A DNA stretch of 33,481 nt from an uncultured Bacteroidales bacterium (GTDB lineage Bacteria; Bacteroidota; Bacteroidia; Bacteroidales; UBA932), in contig CAMZEC010000023.1 of assembly GCA_947305645.1 (NCBI GenBank), positions 1 to 33,481 of the forward strand. The letters run 5' to 3'. A program made the position numbers and the translations under genes. Positions 6,598-15,319 of the stretch are shown here, piece after piece. The notes beneath the pieces were generated by a model. It was given only the letters and a program-made list of their open reading frames with translations. It searched no databases and was not told the DNA's origin. How positions within the stretch are numbered: the stretch's first letter is position 1; every line of letters starts with the position of its first letter.

Positions 6598-9498
6598 CTA
6601 CTCGCAACTGTAAGGACCGTAAACAGCCTCCACCGCAAAGGAAAAGTCGGTGTCGCGGAGTTTGTACACGTAGAACTGCGAGCCTCCGGGCGACACGCGG
6701 ATAACGAAGTGTCCGTTGTAGTCACGCACTTTGGTGCCAAGGTCGGCTACCGGGGTTCCTGCCTTAAGATCCACGGAGTTGTCGAGACGGCCGGGATGGA
6801 GGTTGGTACAGAAAACGTCTCCGTACTGATCGTAGAGCGAAAATGCCGGATCTCCCGGTTTGTCGGTGTCGAAAATCTGAGCCAGGGTAACCTTGGGTTG
6901 GAGGATAGCGGCAGACGCAGGATTGAAGGTATTGTAGTACATGTGGTGTCCGGCCTTCATGGCCTCCACTTTCTTTCCCAAGCCTGCAGCGATATATCCC
7001 ATTATCGGCGACTGGTTGCCGCTGTCCCCCTGGGTCCAGTAATCAAACTCGCCGTAAGAAATAAGCTGGACTATGCTCTGTGGGTTCTCATTGGAAGCAG
7101 GGGTGTAAGATGTGAAGCCGCTTCCGTCCCAGCATTTGCAATTCGCGCCCAGATTATAAACTGTGCAGTCGTAAGAAGTATCGTATTTCAGCTTGATCTG
7201 CTTTTTGTAGTTACCGGAAGCGTTGAGATTCACAGGATACCACGCCATGCCGTCTACAGCCTGACGGTACTCTGCAAACTGACGGAAATCCTCGTAAACT
7301 GCAGCACTGTAGTCGCTGGTAGACGGAGTCTCCGAGGGCCCGCAACGGTCTATCAGTTTAAGGAATGGCAGGTCGTCATACAATGCCATAACCCCGCTGC
7401 GGCAGTAGCCGTTACCCGTGGTGCCGGAAGTCTCGCTGTGATGGCCCATATGATCCATATGGTAATGGGACAGTACAAAATAGTCCAGGGCGTCGTGCCC
7501 GGTGGCCTTAAGGAAATACCTGGCATAGGTACTGTACACCTTGAACGGCCGCACGGAAGCATTGGGTTTCTGGTCCACATAATGGTCACTGGCATCAACC
7601 TGCAACTCTCCGGCGTCAATCATAAACGACGTGCCGTCCGGCAGGATAACAAAGGTACACTCTCCACGCCCGCTGTTGATAGCGTGAATGTCCAGATATC
7701 CTTCGGACCAGGCGGGAAGCGTTTCTGCGGAAGGCTGCGGCAAAGGGTCGGGCAAAGGCTCCGAGACCTCGGAATAAAGCACGGGGCGCACTGCAAGGCA
7801 TTTTTGCACATGCCCCACACCCCAGGCGGCATCGCTGTTAAGATGTACGGTGTAGCCGTAATCACAGCCGTTCGCCACACGGAATCCCAGAACAACAGAG
7901 GAATGATCGCACTCGGGATATTTGGAGGTATCCAGCCCCGAAAAGACGGAAGAGCGGTAATACCCCTGACCGTTCACATAGTTGATCGTCGCCACATTAC
8001 CTCCGCTGATATAGCGTCCGCGTCCGGTCTTGGGCAGGAAAAGACCGCTCTCAAGGTCGGCAGCGTTCAGGGCGACGGCAGTAGTGTTCAACGAAGATTC
8101 CTCCCACGATGGGGTGGAAGTGAGCAGGATGCCATAAATGGTATTCCCACCGACTGTTACGTAACCCGCACGCGCTGTTGCAGAATATGTCGTATTGCCC
8201 GCACGGAGCTGGACCAATTCGGATGATGTGGGCATACGATACTGCCCCTTGCTGGCCCAGAAGGCCACATCGCCATGAAGCGACGACCCCGTGGCCAACG
8301 ATCCCCCTGCCGGAGTGGCGAAACGGTCGTCCCCGGTGAGCTCGGCAGCATCGAGGGTTTCGGCATCACCGGCGGAAGCCGAGAACACGCGTCCGGAGAT
8401 GTTGTATCTGGCGGTTGTCGGCAGCATATAGCCGCTGTCTGCCAGCCACGCGTCGCCAGCCAGGCCGCCCCAGTTGAAGCGGTCAAAAGCCGTGGCGCTC
8501 TGGGTGAAGGTGACGCCGGTGGAAGTACCGATGGTATCGTACCCCAGGTACTCATACTGGTTGCCCGCCAGCCTCCAGCCCGTCTGGAATCCGTCTGAAG
8601 TGCTGCCTGCGGCCTCTGCAATCAGGTTGCCTGCCGCCCAACGTATGCCGGCCACCTTGCGTATGGAGGCGTCGCGGGTGCAGCGGGAGCGCACGTCCAG
8701 CGACGGCATCACAAGGTAATCGGCAGCCTCCAGCGAACGCGACGAAGCCCCGAACCTTATGCACTCAAGCCCCTCTATGAACGACTCGTCGCCGTCGAGC
8801 AGGCCTATACTGAGCTCGGAGTAATCCCCCGCCGGCACCGCCAGCCGGAAATGGAGGTCTGCGCCGTACCCCTCACAGTACGGGAAGGTTACGATGCGCG
8901 ACGACGGCACATCCTCGGTTTCAATAGGCCCGAGGGTGGATGTGTTGAATCCAAACGTGCCGCAGATGCGCTTGTCGCCGGCCTGGATCACCAGGGCCCG
9001 GGCGTATGCAGGAATATCATGAAGGGTGATGTCGATGACGGGGGCGATATGCCTGAAGTACAGGTCAGAAGGCACTCCGGCGCTGATGGGCCCTACGGCA
9101 GAGGCCATGAGCGAAGGCATCTCATCCGTACGCTCCGACCTCCACGGAAGATCCACCATGCCCGGAGTGTCCTCGGCAAGCTGATAGGGGTACACCGCCA
9201 GCCCTGGTTCGCCGGAGAAGCCGGCGCAGTTGAACGTACCGTCGCTCGTACCGGCTCCGCTGCTCAAGCTGGCTTTGAATTTCTGTCCGGCGCCGTTATA
9301 TACTGCAATCTCATCTCCCGAGGTCCAGGTCACCTTCCCTTCCCCGTTCACCGCCACCCTGCTCTCCGGCAAGTGGGCGATGAGGGTAAGTTCGGAACGG
9401 CCCTGGCCGTCGGTTTCCGTAATCAGCGGCTCCCTGCCGCAACCGGCGGCAAGCAAACACAATGCGGAGATGATGAATAATGTACCCTCGACTTTCAT
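6598..9498 (-). CDS. Three-module lipoprotein: fimbrillin-like + lectin-like + MBL hydrolase
   Basis: The product has 966 residues. It has a lipoprotein signal (MKVEGTLFIISALCLLAAGC). Residues of about 25-270 are a fimbrillin-like domain (VNGEGKVTWTSGDEIAVYNG and the AVYPY motif). About 285-585 is a C-type-lectin-like or FISUMP/DUF1566-type domain (FNWGG, DVAFWASKGQYRMPTSSEL, ESGLFLPKTGRG, LAVRPVLY), the same module as in the three genes just upstream. From about 592 it is an MBL hydrolase (GYLDIHAINSGRGECTF; metal ligands H678, H680, D682 and H683 in SHYHMDHMG; GDSGNQ; KAGHHMYYN), ending in the window-wide C-terminal motif (GHFVIRVSPGGSQFYVYKL). It is the last gene of the long minus-strand unit, 12 bases after the previous stop. 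It looks like a lectin-like paralogue that gained a catalytic domain. Confidence 0.85.
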   Translation of the reverse strand: MKVEGTLFIISALCLLAAGCGREPLITETDGQGRSELTLIAHLPESRVAVNGEGKVTWTSGDEIAVYNGAGQKFKASLSSGAGTSDGTFNCAGFSGEPGLAVYPYQLAEDTPGMVDLPWRSERTDEMPSLMASAVGPISAGVPSDLYFRHIAPVIDITLHDIPAYARALVIQAGDKRICGTFGFNTSTLGPIETEDVPSSRIVTFPYCEGYGADLHFRLAVPAGDYSELSIGLLDGDESFIEGLECIRFGASSRSLEAADYLVMPSLDVRSRCTRDASIRKVAGIRWAAGNLIAEAAGSTSDGFQTGWRLAGNQYEYLGYDTIGTSTGVTFTQSATAFDRFNWGGLAGDAWLADSGYMLPTTARYNISGRVFSASAGDAETLDAAELTGDDRFATPAGGSLATGSSLHGDVAFWASKGQYRMPTSSELVQLRAGNTTYSATARAGYVTVGGNTIYGILLTSTPSWEESSLNTTAVALNAADLESGLFLPKTGRGRYISGGNVATINYVNGQGYYRSSVFSGLDTSKYPECDHSSVVLGFRVANGCDYGYTVHLNSDAAWGVGHVQKCLAVRPVLYSEVSEPLPDPLPQPSAETLPAWSEGYLDIHAINSGRGECTFVILPDGTSFMIDAGELQVDASDHYVDQKPNASVRPFKVYSTYARYFLKATGHDALDYFVLSHYHMDHMGHHSETSGTTGNGYCRSGVMALYDDLPFLKLIDRCGPSETPSTSDYSAAVYEDFRQFAEYRQAVDGMAWYPVNLNASGNYKKQIKLKYDTSYDCTVYNLGANCKCWDGSGFTSYTPASNENPQSIVQLISYGEFDYWTQGDSGNQSPIMGYIAAGLGKKVEAMKAGHHMYYNTFNPASAAILQPKVTLAQIFDTDKPGDPAFSLYDQYGDVFCTNLHPGRLDNSVDLKAGTPVADLGTKVRDYNGHFVIRVSPGGSQFYVYKLRDTDFSFAVEAVYGPYSCE

Positions 9499-9510
9499 TT
9501 TTAGTAGATA

Positions 9511-11307
9511 TTATTCTCCAATATATACCGGTCGAATTGATGCGCCCATGCTAACTTGCATTCCGGATTGTTTCTCGCCATTAAATGACCCATTGATATT
9601 ACAGTTGGAATTTGCATGGTCCTGAGTATAACCATAACCGATAGACGACCCTTTTAGCCACAGGATAGTTGCAGTATTGTCATAAAAACCGGTTGAATTA
9701 CCAGTATCTGAATGATTTTGAGTACTATATCTGCTCGACCAATAAATACCCCATGCATTTGTAGTTGTAAGTGCAACAGGATTCTTATTTCCTATAGCTT
9801 GAGCTGCAGTAATATTCATAGATGATGAATTCCACGTCCATGTGTAGTCACCACCGGAATTCTGCCAGTATCCGATAAAACGCCTCCCAGCCTTAGGCAG
9901 AAAAAGTCCGGATTCAATGTCCGCTTCGTCAAAAACAACAGATGTCGTACTGTAAGTAGAGTATGCTTTGCCTCTAAAACTGGTCGTAAACAGAACGCCG
10001 TTCACACTATTGTAAGAACCAAATTGCACATTTATTGGTTTTTGCCCGGCCGCAGAAATGTTCAAAGGAGATAATTCTTCAACAGTAGGCAACCTGTATG
10101 TGCCTTTGCTTGCCCAGAAAGCCAGATCTCCATACAAAGGGGTATTAGTGCTCAGTCCATTATTGACAAAGCGGCCCTCCCCTTCCACCAGGGCCGTACC
10201 GGCAACATCACTATAAATCTTGCCTTCTATGGTAGTACCGGCAGCAGGTTGCATGTAACCGGCTGAAGAGAACCTGGAAGCCCTTCCAATACCACCCCAG
10301 TTAAAGTGGTCAATACATGTGTTCGACATGGAAGAATAATACTCCTCTTGGCTACCGGTAATACTCCAATTCTCTTGAAATCCTTCAGTTGTTGTCCCTT
10401 CTTTGCAAAGCAAATTGCCTTTAGCCCACTTCGTTTTATTAACAATCACGTATTTATCCCTGGCGCTGCCAACCAAAGACCTTACATTGAGCGTCGGCAT
10501 GGTGACGTAGGCATTCAAATTGTCGCCCATTCGGGAGGTAACGCTGGTCGGAACGACTTTGGCGGTACCGTCAATAACAGTCTCGTCTCCGTCAAGCACA
10601 CGGATCTTCAAATCGGTATAGGAATACGCGGGAACTGCGGCACGGATCTTCATGGTAGCTTCAGCGCCGTATGCGGTCTTATAAGGAAAGTATATGACCT
10701 GCTGGGTGTTGCCACCGGTAGTTATGTCCGTAAGGGAAGTGCAATCGGCGCTTACGGTCCATGTGCCGTGCAAATCGGCTCCCAGTTTTGACCAAAGCTT
10801 GAAGGCACAGGCATACGCCGGTACATCCTGAAGGGTGAATTCCATAATGGCCATGAGGCTGTGGAAATATAGCGGGGCAACTTCTCCGGCGGTGATTTCG
10901 CTCACGGTGGATGCCATTACCGCGGGCACATAACCGTCCACCCAGGCAATATACTCAGGTATGGTTACGGTTCCGGCAGCGGCGCCTGCCCACTCATAGG
11001 GATAAACGGCCTTGGCACCAAGCGTTCCTTCAAAGGTGGTGCATTTGAAAGTAGCAGTTTCAGTACCTGCGCCACTTTCTATATCGAATTGGAACTTGGT
11101 TCCCTCAGTATTCCAAACAGCTATTGCATCCCCGGCAGTCCAGGTAGTCTTGCCTTCCCCGTCTACAGCCACCCGGGTATCGTGAAGGGAAGCGTTGAGG
11201 GTAACTGTGCGAGTGTCAGAAACCGGTTCCTGGATAATCTCCGGCTTCTCTGTGCAGGCGATGGCTGCCATCGCTGCTCCTGCTATTGCAAATATAATTT
11301 TTTTCAT
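9511..11307 (-). CDS. Fimbrillin-like lipoprotein with C-type-lectin-like C-terminal domain (copy 3)
   Basis: The product has 598 residues. The ATG at 11307 starts a lipoprotein signal (MKKIIFAIAGAAMAAIAC, then TEKPEI); an in-frame start 8 codons upstream overlaps the end of the small gene at 11322 and is rejected. Residues of about 20-280 are fimbrillin-like (GKTTWTAGDAIAVWNTEGTK, AVYPYEWAG, VIYFPYKTAYG, RVLDGDETVIDG). From WAKGNL (about 293) a lectin-like domain follows (FNWGGIGRASRFSSAGYM, DLAFWASKGTYRLPTVEEL, ESGLFLPKAGRRF, GIYWSS, ASIRPVYIGE). The N-terminal half is nearly identical to the next copy, at 11467, while the C-terminal half is divergent and visibly more AT-rich than neighbouring genes. 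The role is probably surface adhesion or ligand binding. Confidence 0.82.
   Translation of the reverse strand: MKKIIFAIAGAAMAAIACTEKPEIIQEPVSDTRTVTLNASLHDTRVAVDGEGKTTWTAGDAIAVWNTEGTKFQFDIESGAGTETATFKCTTFEGTLGAKAVYPYEWAGAAAGTVTIPEYIAWVDGYVPAVMASTVSEITAGEVAPLYFHSLMAIMEFTLQDVPAYACAFKLWSKLGADLHGTWTVSADCTSLTDITTGGNTQQVIYFPYKTAYGAEATMKIRAAVPAYSYTDLKIRVLDGDETVIDGTAKVVPTSVTSRMGDNLNAYVTMPTLNVRSLVGSARDKYVIVNKTKWAKGNLLCKEGTTTEGFQENWSITGSQEEYYSSMSNTCIDHFNWGGIGRASRFSSAGYMQPAAGTTIEGKIYSDVAGTALVEGEGRFVNNGLSTNTPLYGDLAFWASKGTYRLPTVEELSPLNISAAGQKPINVQFGSYNSVNGVLFTTSFRGKAYSTYSTTSVVFDEADIESGLFLPKAGRRFIGYWQNSGGDYTWTWNSSSMNITAAQAIGNKNPVALTTTNAWGIYWSSRYSTQNHSDTGNSTGFYDNTATILWLKGSSIGYGYTQDHANSNCNINGSFNGEKQSGMQVSMGASIRPVYIGE
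10640..10772. repeat. Copy A of a 133-bp identical repeat
   Basis: Read base by base, this stretch of the fimbrillin-like gene is identical to 12566-12698 in its paralogue. It lies within a longer highly similar block (roughly 10450-11110 against 12360-13050), indicating recent duplication or gene conversion of the N-terminal half. Confidence 0.88.
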
Positions 11308-11321
11308 AAGCCGCTTGATTA

Positions 11322-11441
11322 CTATTCCCATTCTCCTTCAATCATATCCCGGTCTTCTATATTAGACTGCAGAATAACCCCGGACACCTTCAGAGCAGTA
11401 TCCTCAACGCAGGGTGGGGTATATAAGATATTGGTTTTCAT
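11322..11441 (-). CDS. Small peptide upstream of a fimbrillin-like lipoprotein (39 aa)
   Basis: ATG at 11441 to TAG at 11322 gives 39 residues beginning MKTNILYTPPCVEDTALKV. It carries the core SGVILQSNIED and ends GEWE. It lies 25 bases after the stop of the gene at 11467 and 14 bases before the ATG at 11307, filling the gap between two lipoprotein genes. The core matches three other gap-filling peptides in this window (13248, 15170 and 31307), which is the main evidence that it is real. It has no signal peptide or membrane segment. No function is known to me; similar short Bacteroidales proteins of the type P-A-x-x-V...V-I-C-x-S exist as hypotheticals, from memory. Confidence 0.68.
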   Translation of the reverse strand: MKTNILYTPPCVEDTALKVSGVILQSNIEDRDMIEGEWE

Positions 11442-11466
11442 GTAGTTATATATTGTTGATAATTAT

Positions 11467-13236
11467 TTAGTCTACAAGTACGGGACGTATGCAGTTGCCG
11501 GCTTTCACGTCGCCCCATTCATTACCGTTCAGATTGGTAGTGTATCCATAATCACAGGTATAGTTTAACCGCCATGCCAATATAGTGGAACTAGTTTCGT
11601 GATCTGCTGCCAAAGAGCCGAAGGTACTGGACCAGTAAACACCCTGATTATCGAAGAAACGAATCTTGCTATGCGTCTCGGTAGAAGACCGGCGCCCTGC
11701 TTTTGGCAGGAAAAGGCCGCTCTCAAGATCAGCATCGGATAATTCGACTGCTGTAGTATTCATCGAGGCGCTTGTCCAAGATGGAGTGGAAGTCAGAAGA
11801 ACGCCGAAAACAGTATCACCGCCCGGAGTATTATAGTATCCAGCCTGGCCTGTAGCAGCGGTATTATTTGTGCGCAACTTTACAATCTCGCTTGACGTAG
11901 GCATACGATACTGACCCTTACTCGCCCAAAATGCCAGATCACCGAAAATCGTGGGGTTGCCAATTCCGTTTTCGGCATCAGAAACGCCGCCGTTATATCC
12001 GCTGAATACATCCCAGTAGTGGAATCTGTCATCTCCGGTAACTTCTGCTGCATCCAAAGCATCCTTGTCACCCTCACGCGCACTGAAGACCCGGCCGGAT
12101 ATATCGAACTTGGCCGTGGTAGGGGTGATGTAACCGGAATTGTTGTACTGGCAGCTTCTTCCGAGCCCTCCCCAGTTAAAAAGGTCGTAAAATGTGGTAC
12201 TTCTGGCAACGTCCGAAGTTTTAGGTTCTGTTACCGTTACCGCATCGGTCTCAGCATAAGCGGTCTGCCATTGATAATCAAACAAGTTAAAACCGGCCTG
12301 CCATCCGTCCTCGTAACTTGCCTCCTGTTTCACCCGCAGGTTTCCCTTGGCCCATTTTACTCCCTCAACCTTGATGTAGTTGTCCCTGGCACTGCCAACC
12401 AGTGAACGGATATTCAGCGCAGGCATGACGATATAGGCGCCAGCATCAGCTCCCATCAATGATGTAACGCTGGTCGGCACCATTTTTCCCGTTCCTTCAA
12501 TAACAGTTTCGTCTCCGTCAAGCACACGGATCATTAAATCAGTGTAGGAATACGAAGGAACAGCCGCACGGATCTTCATGGTAGCTTCAGCGCCGTATGC
12601 GGTCTTATAAGGAAAGTATATGACCTGCTGGGTGTTGCCACCGGTAGTTATGTCCGTAAGGGAAGTGCAATCGGCGCTTACGGTCCATGTGCCGTGCAGG
12701 TCTGCACCGGTTTTAGACCAGATCTTGAAGGCGCAGGCATACGCAGGTACGTCCTGCAGTGTAAAATCCATAATGGTCATGAGGCTGTGGAAGTACAGAG
12801 GAGCAACCTCTCCTGCGGTGATTTCGCTCACGGTCGATGCCATTACTGCGGGCACATAACCGTCCACCCAGGCGATATACTCAGGTATAGTTACGGTTCC
12901 GGCAGCGGCGCCTGCCCATTCATAAGGATAAACGGCCTTGGCACCAAGCGTTCCTTCAAAAGTGCTGCACTTGAAAGTGGCTAAAGAGGTGCCTTCTCCG
13001 GATTCTATGTCAAAACGAAATTTTGTTCCCTCGGTATTCCAGACTGCGACGGCATCGCCGGCCGCCCAGGTGACTTTACCGTCGAGCATATTGACATCAA
13101 CTTTTGTTTGTGACAGGGATGCGGTAAGCGTAACTGTGCGTACGTTTGATTCGGGCTCCAGAACAATCTCGGGCTTTTCGCTGCAGGCGACGGCTACCGC
13201 CGCCACGCAGACCAGTGCGTAAAACAGGTGTTTCAT
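11467..13236 (-). CDS. Fimbrillin-like lipoprotein with C-type-lectin-like C-terminal domain (copy 2)
   Basis: The product has 589 residues. The ATG at 13236 begins the lipoprotein signal (MKHLFYALVCVAAVAVAC, then SEKPEIV); an alternative start 7 codons upstream lies within the preceding small gene. The fimbrillin-like half (KVTWAAGDAVAVWNTEGTK, AVYPYEWAG, VIYFPYKTAYG, RVLDGDETVIEG) is almost the same as in the next copy downstream. The lectin-like half starts at WAKGNL (about 293) and shows FNWGGLGRSCQYNNSGYI, DLAFWASKGQYRMPTSSEI, ESGLFLPKAGRRS, GVYWSSTFGS and NCIRPVLVD. The acidic residues just after the lipidated Cys suit a surface-exported Bacteroidota lipoprotein. It is probably a cell-surface binding protein. 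Confidence 0.82.
   Translation of the reverse strand: MKHLFYALVCVAAVAVACSEKPEIVLEPESNVRTVTLTASLSQTKVDVNMLDGKVTWAAGDAVAVWNTEGTKFRFDIESGEGTSLATFKCSTFEGTLGAKAVYPYEWAGAAAGTVTIPEYIAWVDGYVPAVMASTVSEITAGEVAPLYFHSLMTIMDFTLQDVPAYACAFKIWSKTGADLHGTWTVSADCTSLTDITTGGNTQQVIYFPYKTAYGAEATMKIRAAVPSYSYTDLMIRVLDGDETVIEGTGKMVPTSVTSLMGADAGAYIVMPALNIRSLVGSARDNYIKVEGVKWAKGNLRVKQEASYEDGWQAGFNLFDYQWQTAYAETDAVTVTEPKTSDVARSTTFYDLFNWGGLGRSCQYNNSGYITPTTAKFDISGRVFSAREGDKDALDAAEVTGDDRFHYWDVFSGYNGGVSDAENGIGNPTIFGDLAFWASKGQYRMPTSSEIVKLRTNNTAATGQAGYYNTPGGDTVFGVLLTSTPSWTSASMNTTAVELSDADLESGLFLPKAGRRSSTETHSKIRFFDNQGVYWSSTFGSLAADHETSSTILAWRLNYTCDYGYTTNLNGNEWGDVKAGNCIRPVLVD
12566..12698. repeat. Copy B of a 133-bp identical repeat
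   Basis: Identical by eye to 10640-10772. It encodes the fimbrillin-like segment around TDITTGGNTQQVIYFPYKTA in both paralogues. Confidence 0.88.
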
Positions 13237-13247
13237 GTCATCAGGTT

Positions 13248-13361
13248 TTACTCCCATACACCGGGATATACAGTTCTGGGGTCAACATTAGATTCGCAGA
13301 TTACCCTCTGTGCCTCTACAAACAGCACACGGGTAGCAGGTTGTATGTATTCAGTCTTCAC
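13248..13361 (-). CDS. Small peptide upstream of a fimbrillin-like lipoprotein (37 aa, GTG start)
   Basis: No ATG is available in this frame. GTG at 13361 to TAA at 13248 gives 37 residues: a start of (M)KTEYIQPATRVLFVEAQ, the core RVICESNVDP and the end GVWE. It lies 10 bases after the stop of the gene at 13372 and 11 bases before the ATG at 13236. Its N terminus (MKTEYIQP) closely resembles the peptide at 11322 (MKTNILYTP), and the core and terminal Trp-Glu are shared too, so the GTG start is credible. No function is known. Confidence 0.65.
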   Translation of the reverse strand: MKTEYIQPATRVLFVEAQRVICESNVDPRTVYPGVWE

Positions 13362-13371
13362 AATTAAAATA

Positions 13372-15165
13372 TTATTGACGTTCGTTTTCGGGAATCCATA
13401 CAGGGCGTATTGCATTGCCGAGTACGGTCTGCCCGGTAATGGTTTTGCTAAGCTTGCTGGTATAACCGTATGTCATAGCGTTTCCGCTTGTAAAATTGAT
13501 ATGGCGGGCGCAGTCCTCGAAACCGCTGTTGCGACCGCCGTAAGTGCCGGACCAATACACACCCCAGGCATTGAAGAAATTCACTACGGTGGCGTTGTAT
13601 TCAACCGGATCGCTGTTGGTCGTGCGCTCTCCTATCTTGGGAAGGAAAAGACCCGACTCCATATCGGCATCGCTGAGCTCCACGGCTTCAGTATAATACT
13701 CGGTAGTGCTCCAGGAAGGGCAGGAGGTAAAAAGAATGCCTCGCAGGACTTTGCCGTCGACAATATAGTAACCGGCCTGCATATTGGCATGGTTACTGCC
13801 CTTGCCGACGTTATTCTTGGCGTAGAGCGAGCCTATCTCGCTCTTGTCGGGCATACGATACTGGCCCTTGCTTGCCCAGAAGGCCAGGTCTCCGACAAGC
13901 GTGGAGTTTGTTGTCTGGAAGGTGCCTACATCTTCCCAGCGGGAGTCGCCGGAAAGTTCCTGGGCAGTGCTGATGTCGCCTTTCCCTCCCTCGAGATAAA
14001 ACACTTTGCCGGTGATGTCGAATTCTGCAGTTGTGCAGGTGACCGGTGCATTGTGCACTCTGGAGGTGCGGCTGAGCGTGCCCCAGCTGAAATAATCCCA
14101 GTGCGTGTAGACGCTGGCGTCACCTATGGTTTCCTTATACTGATCTGTATTCAGCGAAAAGCCCTTGGAATTGCCGTCAATCTCAGTTGCCGTCAGCATG
14201 TACTGGCTTTCCCACTGATTGTCATAAATATTCCAGCCTTCCTGCCATCCTTCTCCCTGAGTTCCGCTTCGCCATGCGCGCAGGTTGCCCTTGGCCCATT
14301 TCACTCCCTCAACCTTGATGAATTGGTCCCGGCTGCTGCCGAGCTGGGCGCGTACGTTTACCGTGGGAAGGGTGAGGTAGTCGCCAGCCTTCAGGTTTGA
14401 AGACGCCTGCTTTATCGCCAGGTCGGTACCTTCGATAATGCTTTCGTCGCCGTCCAGCACGCGGATTTTCAGGTCGGTGTACTCATACGGAGCGACAGGG
14501 AAGTAAAACTTGACGCTGGCGTCGCTGCCATAGGCGGTCTTGTAAGGAAAATATAACACACGGTCGTTAGTGCCGGCTTCTGAGTTGCCGGTATCGCAGT
14601 TAACTCCGTTGAGTCCGGAGTTGATGGTATAATCTCCGTTGAGTTGGGCCCCGGTCTTGGAGAACAGCTTGAGCGCGCAGGCGAAGGCGGGCAGGTCTTT
14701 AAGGGTCACCTCAACCATGGACATTACATGATGGAAGCATAAGGCATTGACTTCGCTGCCGTTGACTTCCAGTGCGGAGGCCATTACAGGCTGGACGCTG
14801 TCGCTGCGTTCCATGAACTTGGGAATGCTTACGACGCCTTTGGTATCTGACGCCAGAGAGGCGGGATAAACTGCGATATCGGTAGCCAGAGTGCCGCTGA
14901 AGCTACCGCTGAACTTGCCGTAGTTAGTACCTGCGCCATCGCTGAGAGTGAGTGTGAACTTGGTACCGGTTGTATTGTACACGGCAACGGCATCTCCTGC
15001 CGACCAAGTAATCTTGCCCTTGTCTGCATTCACCTTGGTTTCGGGGAGCTCCGCTGTCAGGCTTAGCGTCCGGATACCGTCTCCGGAAGGAAGTTCCGGG
15101 ACTTCTTTGTTGCAGGCGACGGCTGCCGCCGCTGCAATCGCAATGATAATCAGGATCCTTTTCAT
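13372..15165 (-). CDS. Fimbrillin-like lipoprotein with C-type-lectin-like C-terminal domain (copy 1)
   Basis: The product has 597 residues. The lipoprotein signal is MKRILIIIAIAAAAAVAC (then NKEVPELP). The fimbrillin-like half (about 25-280) has GKITWSAGDAVAVYNTTGTK, IAVYPASL, VLYFPYKTAYG and RVLDGDESIIEG. The lectin-like half from WAKGNL (about 288) has DYFSWGTLSRTSR, DLAFWASKGQYRMPDKSEI, ESGLFLPKIGER, GVYWSGTYGGRNSG and NAIRPVWIPENERQ. It is the most diverged of the three tandem copies, and the first in transcription order. A small gene at 15170 ends 4 bases upstream of its start. It is likely surface-exposed; the shared FWASKG-YR-MP and IRPV motifs suggest the C-type-lectin-like fold used by formylglycine-enzyme-like and DGR-target binding domains, an inference from motifs. 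Confidence 0.82.
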   Translation of the reverse strand: MKRILIIIAIAAAAAVACNKEVPELPSGDGIRTLSLTAELPETKVNADKGKITWSAGDAVAVYNTTGTKFTLTLSDGAGTNYGKFSGSFSGTLATDIAVYPASLASDTKGVVSIPKFMERSDSVQPVMASALEVNGSEVNALCFHHVMSMVEVTLKDLPAFACALKLFSKTGAQLNGDYTINSGLNGVNCDTGNSEAGTNDRVLYFPYKTAYGSDASVKFYFPVAPYEYTDLKIRVLDGDESIIEGTDLAIKQASSNLKAGDYLTLPTVNVRAQLGSSRDQFIKVEGVKWAKGNLRAWRSGTQGEGWQEGWNIYDNQWESQYMLTATEIDGNSKGFSLNTDQYKETIGDASVYTHWDYFSWGTLSRTSRVHNAPVTCTTAEFDITGKVFYLEGGKGDISTAQELSGDSRWEDVGTFQTTNSTLVGDLAFWASKGQYRMPDKSEIGSLYAKNNVGKGSNHANMQAGYYIVDGKVLRGILFTSCPSWSTTEYYTEAVELSDADMESGLFLPKIGERTTNSDPVEYNATVVNFFNAWGVYWSGTYGGRNSGFEDCARHINFTSGNAMTYGYTSKLSKTITGQTVLGNAIRPVWIPENERQ

Positions 15166-15169
15166 AGCA

Positions 15170-15310
15170 CTACCATACTAGGTCGGAATCCCAATCGCCG
15201 TCGAGGTAATTCATATCATCGACGTTGGAGGTGCAGACAATCTGATTCGAGACTCCCTGCACTGTGCACGCCTGAGGCGCGCGATAGTTGTTTCCGTTCA
15301 TATTAAACAT
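15170..15310 (-). CDS. Small peptide upstream of a fimbrillin-like lipoprotein (46 aa)
   Basis: ATG at 15310 to TAG at 15170 gives 46 residues beginning MFNMNGNNYRAPQACTVQGV. The core is NQIVCTSNVDD and the end is acidic and Trp-rich (DGDWDSDLVW). A second ATG three codons in (15301) is a possible start. It lies 9 bases after the MBL gene stop at 15320 and 4 bases before the lipoprotein start at 15165, so it probably couples to both. The core aligns with peptides at 11322, 13248 and 31307. No signal peptide is visible and no function is known. Confidence 0.67.
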   Translation of the reverse strand: MFNMNGNNYRAPQACTVQGVSNQIVCTSNVDDMNYLDGDWDSDLVW

Positions 15311-15319
15311 CAATAAGTA

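Noticed and set aside
6709..8226. 505-codon plus-strand frame
   Set aside because: It is antisense to the MBL and lectin-like parts of the 6598 gene, which show clear motifs; it has no recognisable domain or promoter.
9511..15165. Diversity-generating retroelement acting on the lectin-like domains
   Set aside because: The C-type-lectin-like motifs resemble DGR targets, but no reverse transcriptase gene or template repeat is visible in the window.
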